Positions 14,475 to 23,333 of a stretch of 49,745 nucleotides of DNA are shown here, piece by piece. Position numbers and translations under genes: made by a program. The notes under the pieces were generated by a model, which had not been told where the DNA came from, did not search any database, and saw only the letters and a program-made list of their open reading frames with translations. This stretch comes from a virus: the IMG/VR virus record IMGVR_UViG_3300044701_002167, positions 1-49,745 of that record. One strand, written 5' to 3'. Position 1 is the first letter of the stretch, and each line of letters begins with the position of its first letter.

Positions 14475-14660
14475 GTCCTGGGCCACCTCTACCGCTTCTG
14501 CTTGGATATTAATTTTTGGCTCGTTAATTGCCGCGATAATTACTTGATACGCTTGTAGAATAAGCTGGTGGTCTTGTAGCGTACCTTTAAACTGACTCGT
14601 AGCCTGTTGTAAGAGAGTGAGAGCTTGTTCTACTGTCATATTATTAGCAGTCTGTTGCAT
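14460..14660 (-). CDS. Small helical protein after the tail fibre
   Basis: A 66-residue protein rich in Gln and Ala (VEQALTLLQQATSQFKG), probably all-helical. Its start overlaps the preceding gene by 17 nt. Its position after the fibre gene suits a fibre chaperone or a small virion component, but no family is recognised. Confidence 0.6.
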   Translation of the reverse strand: MQQTANNMTVEQALTLLQQATSQFKGTLQDHQLILQAYQVIIAAINEPKINIQAEAVEVAQDLTGR

Positions 14661-14922
14661 CTTGCCACTCCGGTAATCGTTTTAATTTTTCGTAAACTTG
14701 TTCGCTAATGTTACCAGTAATATCAAACGTGAAGTTATCTTCTGTAAACTCGTGATAGGAAGTAGATAGCGGTGATTTTTCTTGCTCCCTCGTATCTTGA
14801 TTTAAGTAACTAAAAACGTCAACAAAACAAGTCCTGAAGTGCCACGAGATATTAATTGTACCTAGCTTATGATACGTGGTATCAACACCAAAATTAGTAG
14901 ATTTTGTTTTAGCTAAAGCCAT
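14644..14922 (-). CDS. Small protein following the tail fibre
   Basis: A 92-residue protein starting MALAKTKSTNFGVDTTYH at ATG 14922, 5 nt after AAGGAGG. I have the impression that similar short proteins with a KTKxTNFG...YH start sit beside phage tail-fibre genes, but I cannot name a family. It ends with a DC dipeptide. A fibre-associated or baseplate accessory role is inferred from position. Confidence 0.6.
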   Translation of the reverse strand: MALAKTKSTNFGVDTTYHKLGTINISWHFRTCFVDVFSYLNQDTREQEKSPLSTSYHEFTEDNFTFDITGNISEQVYEKLKRLPEWQDATDC

Positions 14923-14931
14923 AAGTCCTCC

Positions 14932-16992
14932 TTAAGTATTGTACAAGGCAATCCAGCGAACTGTGCCGTTTACCTGTACTCTTGCCTTTCCGTAGTAAGT
15001 TCCTAGTGCCGACGTTTGTATGGGTGTAGTCGCTGTGATGGTATTAGAGACAAAATTAATATACGCGCTTGCATCATTAAACTGTCTCCATGTAGTTAAG
15101 TTTCGAGCAGTTCCATTTGGTACTTCAATAGTTAGCTGACCATTACTGTTAGTTGTGGAAATTAGTACTTGCCCAGCTGCGGCCGCAGTGAGAATCTGAT
15201 TACCACCTGCTGATAAAGCTACAGCGTTAGCCGCACTCCGGAACATACCAGTATCGTTATCATTTACAAATGTATAGGAGGGTAATGCTTCTGTTCCTGA
15301 TGCCATTTGAATTTGATTTGTAGCAAACAGTCCGGTGAAGTTACCACCTGTAGCAATTCTTATAGCATTGTCCTCTGCTTTGTAGAATCCGGTATCTGTG
15401 TCGTTTCTAAAGGAAAGTGTAGGAGCTGAAACAGAACCATCAGATACTTGAAGTACACCCGTACCAACAATGTTACCGCTAACAGTTAAAGCACCGCTAA
15501 TTGACACCTGACCCTCGGCTGTAATACGTAATCTCTCTACCGCAGGCGAGCCTAAACCGGCACTTGGTTTACTGTAGACAAAGTTTGTACTGTCTACAGA
15601 AAGCACATCTGAGTACATTTCTATGTAAGGGAAAGACTGAGAAATATCTTTCGAGACTTTAAAGCTATCAACAGAGCGTATTATCGGGCTGTTTAATTGT
15701 ATTCTGTGAGTGCTGGTTATGTAAGTCTCGCCGTTTTCTAAGTTTATACTAGAGGACTCGGGGGTTAAACCTGTATAGTAACCTCTACTGTACAAGCTTA
15801 GTAGAGAGTACCCAGAAGCTATCACCCCTATTTTAAAAGAACTATAATTACTATTAAAGTCATCAACTATGTCTGGTGAGAATCCTAATCTAATATCGGC
15901 GTTGTATCCATTAAACGCTGACTGTGATTGATTTATTTTACCGAACTGATTAGCAACTATTTGAAAGTAGTTAAGTTCACCGGAATAAGGACTAAGAGTA
16001 TACAAAGGATTTGAAAGTGTACCACTAGGAGTAGTAAAATAAGTAGGGGGATAGGCAACTGTTTTGGCAGCGTCATCCAAGTCACCAAAGCTTACAACAC
16101 TACCACCACCAGGGAAGTAAGCCTCTGCACCAACAGTAAAAGAATTTACTACTCTAACTCCCTTTTTTGAGAGTGTATACTCACCGCTTTTACTATAACC
16201 AGTCCACAGAAATCCATCTTGACCCAAAGTAAGACCACTGTTGACTGTTAAAGTACCCATATTAGACGCTAAAGCATCCAACTGAGTTACGTTAATTTCG
16301 TTTGCGGTAATAGTGCCCGGGGTTATTAACACTCCCGATATAGTACCCGCAAGAATTTTTTCACCAGTAATACTTCCGGGGGCTAAATCATCAGCACTTA
16401 CTACAATACTATCCGATACACGAATAGTCACCGCGTCGATTACGTCAGCTTCTAGGTCGTCTACTTGAATAAGTGTGCGCGGTAGAAATTGATAGATACG
16501 ATAGGCTTGTCCGCTTACTACTGATTCATGATGTAACCGTACCCAGTCAACTGCTTGAATAGAGGGTAGTGTATAAACGCGTATGTTATCATCGGGAGCT
16601 TGAAAGACTACGGGAGTTTGCTGCGCGTCAGTTTCTAGGTCATAAGCGGTGAGTACCGAGTATGCCCCCGAGCTGGTAACGGGACCAGAATAATACGTAG
16701 ATAGCTCGCCAGAAGGAATACTGATATAAAAGTTAAAAGAATCCCCAGAGTACGCTCGGATACTAAAGTTTCTATAACGCCCCTCTTTTTCTCGTGCCAC
16801 TAAAAGAGATTGCCAGGACCCACTGTATGTAATATACTGAGAGGGGTCATCCGTGTATAATTCGTTCGCGGCTCTTTTTGTCTGCATTTGCGATATAATC
16901 AACGGCCAGTATGTAGGTTCTACATCGGATTCGTTGTTATACACGAAGTCGTAATACGGACTAGAGCCAGGGCTTAAAGCATCAGGTTCCAT
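14932..16992 (-). CDS. Tail fibre / receptor-binding protein
   Basis: A 686-residue protein. The middle (about residues 200-260) has a run of short Gly/Thr beta turns (GSITGEKILAGTISGV, TPGTITANEINVTQLDALAS) typical of trimeric fibre or minor tail proteins with a short coil. The C-terminus holds two homologous repeats starting near residues 519 and 566 (SAPTLSFRNDTDTGFY and the diverged copy LPSYTFVNDNDTGMF), a motif common in phage fibre tips. It ends in a beta-rich tip with GTVRWIALYNT. Located last in the tail block, it probably recognises the host surface. No C-terminal autoprotease domain is evident. Confidence 0.78.
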   Translation of the reverse strand: MEPDALSPGSSPYYDFVYNNESDVEPTYWPLIISQMQTKRAANELYTDDPSQYITYSGSWQSLLVAREKEGRYRNFSIRAYSGDSFNFYISIPSGELSTYYSGPVTSSGAYSVLTAYDLETDAQQTPVVFQAPDDNIRVYTLPSIQAVDWVRLHHESVVSGQAYRIYQFLPRTLIQVDDLEADVIDAVTIRVSDSIVVSADDLAPGSITGEKILAGTISGVLITPGTITANEINVTQLDALASNMGTLTVNSGLTLGQDGFLWTGYSKSGEYTLSKKGVRVVNSFTVGAEAYFPGGGSVVSFGDLDDAAKTVAYPPTYFTTPSGTLSNPLYTLSPYSGELNYFQIVANQFGKINQSQSAFNGYNADIRLGFSPDIVDDFNSNYSSFKIGVIASGYSLLSLYSRGYYTGLTPESSSINLENGETYITSTHRIQLNSPIIRSVDSFKVSKDISQSFPYIEMYSDVLSVDSTNFVYSKPSAGLGSPAVERLRITAEGQVSISGALTVSGNIVGTGVLQVSDGSVSAPTLSFRNDTDTGFYKAEDNAIRIATGGNFTGLFATNQIQMASGTEALPSYTFVNDNDTGMFRSAANAVALSAGGNQILTAAAAGQVLISTTNSNGQLTIEVPNGTARNLTTWRQFNDASAYINFVSNTITATTPIQTSALGTYYGKARVQVNGTVRWIALYNT

Positions 16993-17000
16993 TAAATCTC

Positions 17001-18842
17001 CTATCTAGTAAATTGTATTCTGGTAAGACTTGTGGTTGATTCATAGTATAGAGAATACGCCGCATTAATTTTCGGCTCGGCAAGTACTCGATAAGTTCCC
17101 CGCGCGCTAGTTAATCTAGCGATAGAGATACTACTAATCTGATTTCCCTGTGCGTTAAAAATGCGTACCCCAGTATAATCAGGGTTATACTCCATTGTAC
17201 ATTGAATAATCCCATTTGTCAATGTGACCCATCTAGTACCAACAAGTCGCTGGACAACTAAATTAAAATCCGTAATTGCCTCTAAAGCATTACCCCTCTT
17301 ACCGAACTCATTGAATACTATTGAGTTTTTATCGGTGCTCAATTTAATTGTTTGATTAAAATACCCCACATTCTGTGTTTGAGTTGGTATCAGTTTTTGT
17401 AAACGAATACGTGGCGGGGAGTTAAACTGCACAACCACACTACCAACGTGCGCGTTACTTAATAGTGTATAGATTGTAATCCTCAAGTTTGCTTGTGGGA
17501 TAGGGTAAAATTTAGAGGTTAGTCCATCAACGATAACGTACCGCGTTTCGTCAGACATAGCCTGTGTTTTTTTAGGAATTACTCTTGAAAAAGAAGGGTA
17601 TGTTATACCACCGTCAGAAGATGCACCTGTGTATATAATAGCAAAACCTACAACGTCCTGAGTAGGTCCTCCAGTGTCAACAACAAAAGTACGAGTACCT
17701 TTTGTAAAAGAATATTTCATACTATAACGCATAGATGGTTTTACGAAACTTTCTTGAGTAGTATCCGCGGTGTAGAATTCATCCAGGCCATACCGCTCAC
17801 GTAGTGTAGTCCCTGTATAAGATACATTTTTTGCAGTTACTACGCGGTCAATAGACAATTGTAGATTTCTACTATACCTATGTAAAAACTCCACAAGTTG
17901 CTGCTCGCTTCCAGCAAGATTATTAATCCAGCTAAAGTCGGTAATAGACGGTGTGTACTTTATACTTTCTTTAAACTGGTCTTGTTCAGCACGTAGCGGG
18001 CCAATAAATCCTGTAAGTACCTTTACACGCGCTCCAAAAGATATAGAATAAACACTGTATTCAATACGCGAGATATTCTTTTTTGTAAACTGAATTATTT
18101 TTTCGGTGCCTTCTACAGAAAAATTTATATCACCTAAGCTATCCTCTTGTAAACGCTCATCACTAAAAGTAAATTGGACTGTTGTATTTGTTCGTTTTAC
18201 ATAGGGTACTTTTCTACCGGCTTTAAGGGGTACAAGGTCTTGAAAACCTACTTGACAATGTAGCACAAGACGAGATTCATTCGCTTTAAATAATCTCAAC
18301 AAGTCATCTGAGCTTAAGCCCTCTGTTGTTGAAGCAGCTCCTACTAAAATTACTAAATCAGCTAGCGTGTATTTTCGGAATAACCGTGCGATGTGTGCAC
18401 TTATCTCTAACGCACCTTGACCACTTGTATTTCTAAGAGAAAGTACTGAAGTACTATCAAGTGTAACTATTTTATCTAGGTTGTCATCATTCCCAAGAAA
18501 GTACTGTGATTCAAGATATTGATTAAAAACTTCAGGCGAGAACGTAAAGAAGAACTTTAGTTTTTCTAGAGTGTAATTAGGGTTATCTAACCGCACAACG
18601 ACGTTTGGGATAGCGATACGAATAAAGACTAGTCTAGTGTCTGTTGCTGAAATTGTAACAGGGATAGTGCGGGTTAATCCACCCCCTGTACTACGTAGCC
18701 AAACGCCATATGATTTGGCCTCACCTTGTTTAATAAGTGAGCCTGTGTATGGATTGAATTTAGCAGTAGTTGCAGGGGGGTTTTTTACAAGGGGCGTTCC
18801 CTTCTGGTCAATAATACGAACTGGACTATTCTTATTCGTCAT
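17001..18842 (-). CDS. Minor tail / baseplate protein
   Basis: A 613-residue, largely beta-rich protein. It starts at ATG 18842, overlapping the preceding gene by ATGA, with GAGGAG upstream. Its middle has a segment LAGSEQQLVEFLHRYSRNLQ that looks helical. I do not recognise a named domain. Between the 802-residue tail protein and the fibre, it most likely forms part of the tail tip or the fibre anchor. Confidence 0.65.
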   Translation of the reverse strand: MTNKNSPVRIIDQKGTPLVKNPPATTAKFNPYTGSLIKQGEAKSYGVWLRSTGGGLTRTIPVTISATDTRLVFIRIAIPNVVVRLDNPNYTLEKLKFFFTFSPEVFNQYLESQYFLGNDDNLDKIVTLDSTSVLSLRNTSGQGALEISAHIARLFRKYTLADLVILVGAASTTEGLSSDDLLRLFKANESRLVLHCQVGFQDLVPLKAGRKVPYVKRTNTTVQFTFSDERLQEDSLGDINFSVEGTEKIIQFTKKNISRIEYSVYSISFGARVKVLTGFIGPLRAEQDQFKESIKYTPSITDFSWINNLAGSEQQLVEFLHRYSRNLQLSIDRVVTAKNVSYTGTTLRERYGLDEFYTADTTQESFVKPSMRYSMKYSFTKGTRTFVVDTGGPTQDVVGFAIIYTGASSDGGITYPSFSRVIPKKTQAMSDETRYVIVDGLTSKFYPIPQANLRITIYTLLSNAHVGSVVVQFNSPPRIRLQKLIPTQTQNVGYFNQTIKLSTDKNSIVFNEFGKRGNALEAITDFNLVVQRLVGTRWVTLTNGIIQCTMEYNPDYTGVRIFNAQGNQISSISIARLTSARGTYRVLAEPKINAAYSLYYESTTSLTRIQFTR

Positions 18843-21247
18843 AGTGGCTCCTCAAAAAACTCTGCCGCATAAATTACCTCTCCTTGTAGATGATAGCGTG
18901 AACCTAGCGGTATGCCTAAAGCGTCTAGATTTACAATGACCGTTTCCTCTGTGTCCCCGCTAATAAGTCCTGTACTATCACTAAACGTGAGGTTTACCGA
19001 TGAAGCTGGGTAAAGACTTCCTTTAATCTCGTCAGTAAGATTTACTTCTTCTACCTCTCCCCAATACATTGTAACATCTTTTCCTCTTAGAATCAAGTAG
19101 TTACCTTGCCGTTGCCCACTAAAATAGAAAAATTTTTCTTTGTACTCCGTTAGTAATGGCATGTAGTCAGTGGGTGATTTTGGAGCACCCCAGAACATGT
19201 CGTACCGAGAAAAGTAAGGATTCACTGAAAACAGTTCTGTATAATACGTATTTAACTCTGTGTGAATACTGGTTAACTCGTTAACTAAACCACTATAGGT
19301 TAGTTGTTGTTCCGCACTGTAGTCCACAGGGGTTGCATAATCTCTATACTCTGGAGAACCAGTACTCATACCAAAAACATGTATAAAGCTTGTATAATTT
19401 TCTTTATTAACGTTATCAGTACCTGAGTGGTCGTATAAATTAATAAATACAGGGGCATATCCACGAACACCATTTGCAGTAACCCACTTCCAAGTAGGGC
19501 CGTTATAGATAGCCTGGTACGAGTGAGCATAAAATCTTTCACCATTGGGTACGGGAATTTCTAAAGGGAACGTGCTATTAATAATAGCAGGGTCAAGGTC
19601 ACTGCGAAAACCAAACTGCACTGTTTGATTATCAGATTTAAATAAACCCCACGAAGTGTATATACCGTCAACAACGTCTTCAGTGAAGCGTATAGGTATA
19701 GAGTCTTCCCATAATCCGCTTGCTAGATAGTAATTAGTGCGTGCGTTATTTTGGTTTGAATAAACTTGTAACTCTGGTGAATATACCGGTGTGTATGGCG
19801 ACGGTATACGCACGTTAAACGCTTTATTTAAATAAGTTTTAAACCTAGCCGCATTATAAGGCTCCTCAACACCCGCGGATAACGCACTTGCTGAACCATA
19901 AGCCCCGTAAAAAGAACTGTTTGCATCACTTGAGATAACATCTCCAAGTATATAAGGATACAATTTACTAGCGTCGTCTGCCCTGCGGACACGCCTAAAC
20001 GATGACAACCCCGTTGGTTGTTCTGCTAAATCTGCTAATAGTACTTGTCGTGTATTTCCTCTACCAAAGAACCGCATATCAAAATAAATAGTATCGTATT
20101 TAGATAAATAGGGATTCCATGAAAAAGAAGCTAAACAAGAGTTAATATTATAGCCGGTTACCATGTTTACAGAATCTGCGTACATCGGTTCAAACGTTGT
20201 AGAACTTCTTGGCATCCAGTAATTTTCTTTAGTGTAGTCAGGGTCTCCAAGGTTATGGTCTCCCTTTGGGTAAAATAAAGAAGCAGTTCCACCTCTAGTA
20301 CCTATGTACACAATGGAACCTGTAAGCGGTCTAGGTCTTTGCTGTATGCGTTCCTTGATATAAGATTGTTTTTTTGTAATTATACCTAAATCATTCTGGG
20401 ATAATGTTCCTGAATAATTAGTACTAGGCCAGTTAGCTGTATATGATAAGTCACCGTCGGTTTGTGCGTACAAAACCCCGTAGTTGATAAAGTATGTATC
20501 GAAAAAACCAGGAATCGACCCAGGATTAGTTGTGTTACTTCTTAAAACGTCTCGTATAGACGCAAATTGGTCGAAATATGTTGCATACCTTGAGTATGTG
20601 CCTATCCATAACCGAACAGTAACAATCTCACCATCAGAAAATCCCATATTACCAATATCCATGCGCACGGTTGATACACGAGAATTTGGTGTAATGTACG
20701 TTTGTCCAGCATTAACTTGCGTACTCTGTGAACCAGAACCCGCACCTTCACGAATAGTAATCGTGTGTTGAAACTCCTTCCCCTCCGTAGTGGTTCCCGT
20801 AGTGTTAGTGGTCAATGCACGAGAAGCGTCTGCAAATGCAAAGTACTGCACGCCGGTGTTGCTGTAGCTCACAGGACGCTCCTTTGAATTTAAAGAAGCA
20901 CAGATATGCAAAGCCATCTGGGTTGGCGAGGGGTCTCCTCGCAAGTTACCCAATGCAAACTCATTTGTAATGTCTAATGCGTTTTCCAATTTATACCAAA
21001 ACCCAATGTACGCGTATCGCATACCCTCGCGGTACAAAAACGACCCTTCCCAGAAGTTGTAGTCAGAATCAAGCCAAGACGCAGGAAGAAACGTCGGCGA
21101 GTATGCGTGACTCATCATAAACAAAGGTTGATTTGAGTTTGCAATTCGCTCGATTAGCGAGTTGTTATATAGCAGGGCGTTTAAATCAGACGCTGAAATT
21201 GCCTGTCCGTTATTAAACTGCGGTACTGCTTGAAAATCAGTAATCAT
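18839..21247 (-). CDS. Large minor tail protein, tip-associated
   Basis: An 802-residue protein rich in Tyr, Asn and Ser. The N-terminus (FNNGQAISASDLNALLYNN) resembles phage minor tail and fibre proteins that begin with an F.nG..ls..dLN element, thought to attach to the tail tip. The rest looks beta-rich with many aromatic residues. It follows the hub-like protein and precedes two further tip proteins. A host-adhesion or carbohydrate-binding role is possible; no catalytic motif is visible. Confidence 0.65.
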   Translation of the reverse strand: MITDFQAVPQFNNGQAISASDLNALLYNNSLIERIANSNQPLFMMSHAYSPTFLPASWLDSDYNFWEGSFLYREGMRYAYIGFWYKLENALDITNEFALGNLRGDPSPTQMALHICASLNSKERPVSYSNTGVQYFAFADASRALTTNTTGTTTEGKEFQHTITIREGAGSGSQSTQVNAGQTYITPNSRVSTVRMDIGNMGFSDGEIVTVRLWIGTYSRYATYFDQFASIRDVLRSNTTNPGSIPGFFDTYFINYGVLYAQTDGDLSYTANWPSTNYSGTLSQNDLGIITKKQSYIKERIQQRPRPLTGSIVYIGTRGGTASLFYPKGDHNLGDPDYTKENYWMPRSSTTFEPMYADSVNMVTGYNINSCLASFSWNPYLSKYDTIYFDMRFFGRGNTRQVLLADLAEQPTGLSSFRRVRRADDASKLYPYILGDVISSDANSSFYGAYGSASALSAGVEEPYNAARFKTYLNKAFNVRIPSPYTPVYSPELQVYSNQNNARTNYYLASGLWEDSIPIRFTEDVVDGIYTSWGLFKSDNQTVQFGFRSDLDPAIINSTFPLEIPVPNGERFYAHSYQAIYNGPTWKWVTANGVRGYAPVFINLYDHSGTDNVNKENYTSFIHVFGMSTGSPEYRDYATPVDYSAEQQLTYSGLVNELTSIHTELNTYYTELFSVNPYFSRYDMFWGAPKSPTDYMPLLTEYKEKFFYFSGQRQGNYLILRGKDVTMYWGEVEEVNLTDEIKGSLYPASSVNLTFSDSTGLISGDTEETVIVNLDALGIPLGSRYHLQGEVIYAAEFFEEPL

Positions 21248-21255
21248 TTAACCCC

Positions 21256-22953
21256 CTAAAAAGAAAGTACCTTTACATCGGTGTTTGTATAAGAATTACC
21301 TACAATGAACAAATCATCCTGCATGTATAAGCCTGAAACAGAAATTACCTCTAGGTCCATACGACTAAATGCATCTGTGTGTGTTATCTGCGTTACTTTA
21401 AAATAATCATCTAACTCATTTAGCGCACTATTGATACGTACCACACTCCCAAGAACAAGACCGCTTATAAACGGAACATCCCCAAGACCGACGCGCATAC
21501 GATTATTTTCCATAAGGTACTTTGAAACAACCGCAAGTCTTTGTATGTGGTTCGATGATTGAACGTATGGGTTATCAGGGAGAGTTAGTTCTTTAAATCC
21601 ACTGATTGTTGCATACTGTCTTATTGGAAGGATATACCGCTGTTGTGTAGCAGACTCTAGCGAACGGCCATATAGCTTAACTTCACCTATGTATAAACTT
21701 GAAAAATCACTTACTTGATTGTTTAGTATATCTAGGGTCGTTGCTTGACTGGACACTACATTTAAATCCTGAACTAACGCAAAATTACCAGCAGTTCCAG
21801 AAGCTACGTACTTAGTAACACAAAAAGTAGTATGGGGAAGTATTCTAAAGGAAATTGGACGAGTTGTTCCGACGTAATCTAATGACTCAATTTGCTCAGA
21901 GTCATTAACTACTCGGTAAGAACTACTTACTACGGTATCACTAAGTTGTCCAGAAACCGTAGTGTTTAAAATTTTCCAGACGGGTTTTTCAAAACTAATC
22001 TGTCTAGTAAGGCTTGAGTTGTACGATAAATTATCGCGTAAGGCTTCTGAGTATACTATTTGAGAACCACTAAGATACCTTGGTGTATACGTTCCTACAA
22101 TTCGATTATATGGTTCTGTACCAAGTTCTTCAATAGCCAGCGTAGAGTAATGAGCATCCGTTAACGTTATTCCACTAAATTGTTTTCTAAAGTTAAGTAT
22201 GTTTTCAAAACGAATAACTCCGTTCCCGTCTTGGCGTAAAATACCCCCTGAAGCTTTACAGAGTGAATTAATATCCTCAAGTAAATTTTCATAATTAAAC
22301 CAAACCCATTCAGGGTTTAGTACTGATGCATCCATGTCAAAGTAAAACTTAGGGTACTCACCTGAAACAGTTGTGTACTGATTATCATACAGTGACTTGT
22401 AGTTATAAGGACGGCCGCCAATTGCCCAGAGAAGTGCATTTAATACCCCAACTCCTGCGCCTGCTAAAATGTACGGATTTTGTGTTTGTAGTAAACCTGC
22501 TTTTTCCGCGTCAGTAGAGCCGGTGGGGATTGTTGTGGCAACTTGACGATTGCGGAATAGTGGACTTTCTACTAATGTAATATTGAATAAATCAAGATAA
22601 CCACGGATAGTAAAAGTTACATCAACGTTAGTCTCTTGTCGAACAAATATTAAACCCTCGTTTACTTTAAAAAAGTTTTGACCACTATTATCACTGTAAA
22701 ACATTTCAACCTTGGTCATACGCCAGTCAAACGAGCGTGAAAGAAATGCAGTTAGTTGAGGAAAATCACTTGGACGCAAGATACGTACCTGTGCGGTGCT
22801 TGGAGGAGCAATCCCCGTCATTAACTCCGTGTTTGGATTAAACTCAGCTGAAAAACTTCCTTGCACATCTGCGATGTACCTGGGTGGAATAACGAGTGAT
22901 GTTACTCCGTCGTTGTATGTAATCTTTAAGTACTGTCGCGAATTTTTAATCAT
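21256..22953 (-). CDS. Tail hub / tail-associated protein
   Basis: A 565-residue protein coming after the distal-tail-like gene, with an ATGA overlap. The order tape measure, distal tail, hub is typical of siphophages. Its N-terminal part (VQGSFSAEFNPNTELMTG, then RILRPSDFPQ) and middle (GGILRQDGNGVIRFENI) look like the beta domains of gp27-like tail hub proteins. No peptidoglycan-hydrolase domain is visible. It would close the tail tube and carry the fibres. Confidence 0.7.
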   Translation of the reverse strand: MIKNSRQYLKITYNDGVTSLVIPPRYIADVQGSFSAEFNPNTELMTGIAPPSTAQVRILRPSDFPQLTAFLSRSFDWRMTKVEMFYSDNSGQNFFKVNEGLIFVRQETNVDVTFTIRGYLDLFNITLVESPLFRNRQVATTIPTGSTDAEKAGLLQTQNPYILAGAGVGVLNALLWAIGGRPYNYKSLYDNQYTTVSGEYPKFYFDMDASVLNPEWVWFNYENLLEDINSLCKASGGILRQDGNGVIRFENILNFRKQFSGITLTDAHYSTLAIEELGTEPYNRIVGTYTPRYLSGSQIVYSEALRDNLSYNSSLTRQISFEKPVWKILNTTVSGQLSDTVVSSSYRVVNDSEQIESLDYVGTTRPISFRILPHTTFCVTKYVASGTAGNFALVQDLNVVSSQATTLDILNNQVSDFSSLYIGEVKLYGRSLESATQQRYILPIRQYATISGFKELTLPDNPYVQSSNHIQRLAVVSKYLMENNRMRVGLGDVPFISGLVLGSVVRINSALNELDDYFKVTQITHTDAFSRMDLEVISVSGLYMQDDLFIVGNSYTNTDVKVLSF

Positions 22954-23324
22954 ACTTCACATAAGTCGAATGTAACGGTGTACAATCTTACCCCTTGTAG
23001 AGACACGGTCGTTGCCGAAATAGTCCGGCGGAATGTATTTGCGTCGGTAAATACACTATATGTATTACCTTCTATGTCCTGAAACACAAACTCGTCAGGC
23101 GTGGTGAAGATTCGGTCTAATGTATTCGCAATTCCTGAAGAAACATTTTGAAAAGACAAACTCCACTTACGCTTATAGGCGCGGTGATAGCGATGATTAG
23201 TACCGTCTAAAGCGCGTACATCATCCCCAAAGTTTTCTATGGACATGTTTATACTGTTGGGTTTAATTTCGTAGTGAAAAGGGGTACTACCGGAGTAGTA
23301 CCCGCTAATAAATATTTGTGGCAT
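22950..23324 (-). CDS. Distal tail (Dit-like) protein
   Basis: A 124-residue beta-rich protein starting at ATG 23324 with AAGGAG upstream. The pattern YKRKWSLSFQNV, then LDRIFTTPDEFVFQD and GNTYSVFTDANTFRR, resembles small tail-tip proteins (lambda gpM/Dit N-terminal fold). It lies between the tape measure and the hub gene, as expected. It would form the ring joining the tube to the tip. Confidence 0.65.
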   Translation of the reverse strand: MPQIFISGYYSGSTPFHYEIKPNSINMSIENFGDDVRALDGTNHRYHRAYKRKWSLSFQNVSSGIANTLDRIFTTPDEFVFQDIEGNTYSVFTDANTFRRTISATTVSLQGVRLYTVTFDLCEV

Positions 23325-23333
23325 AAGTTCTCC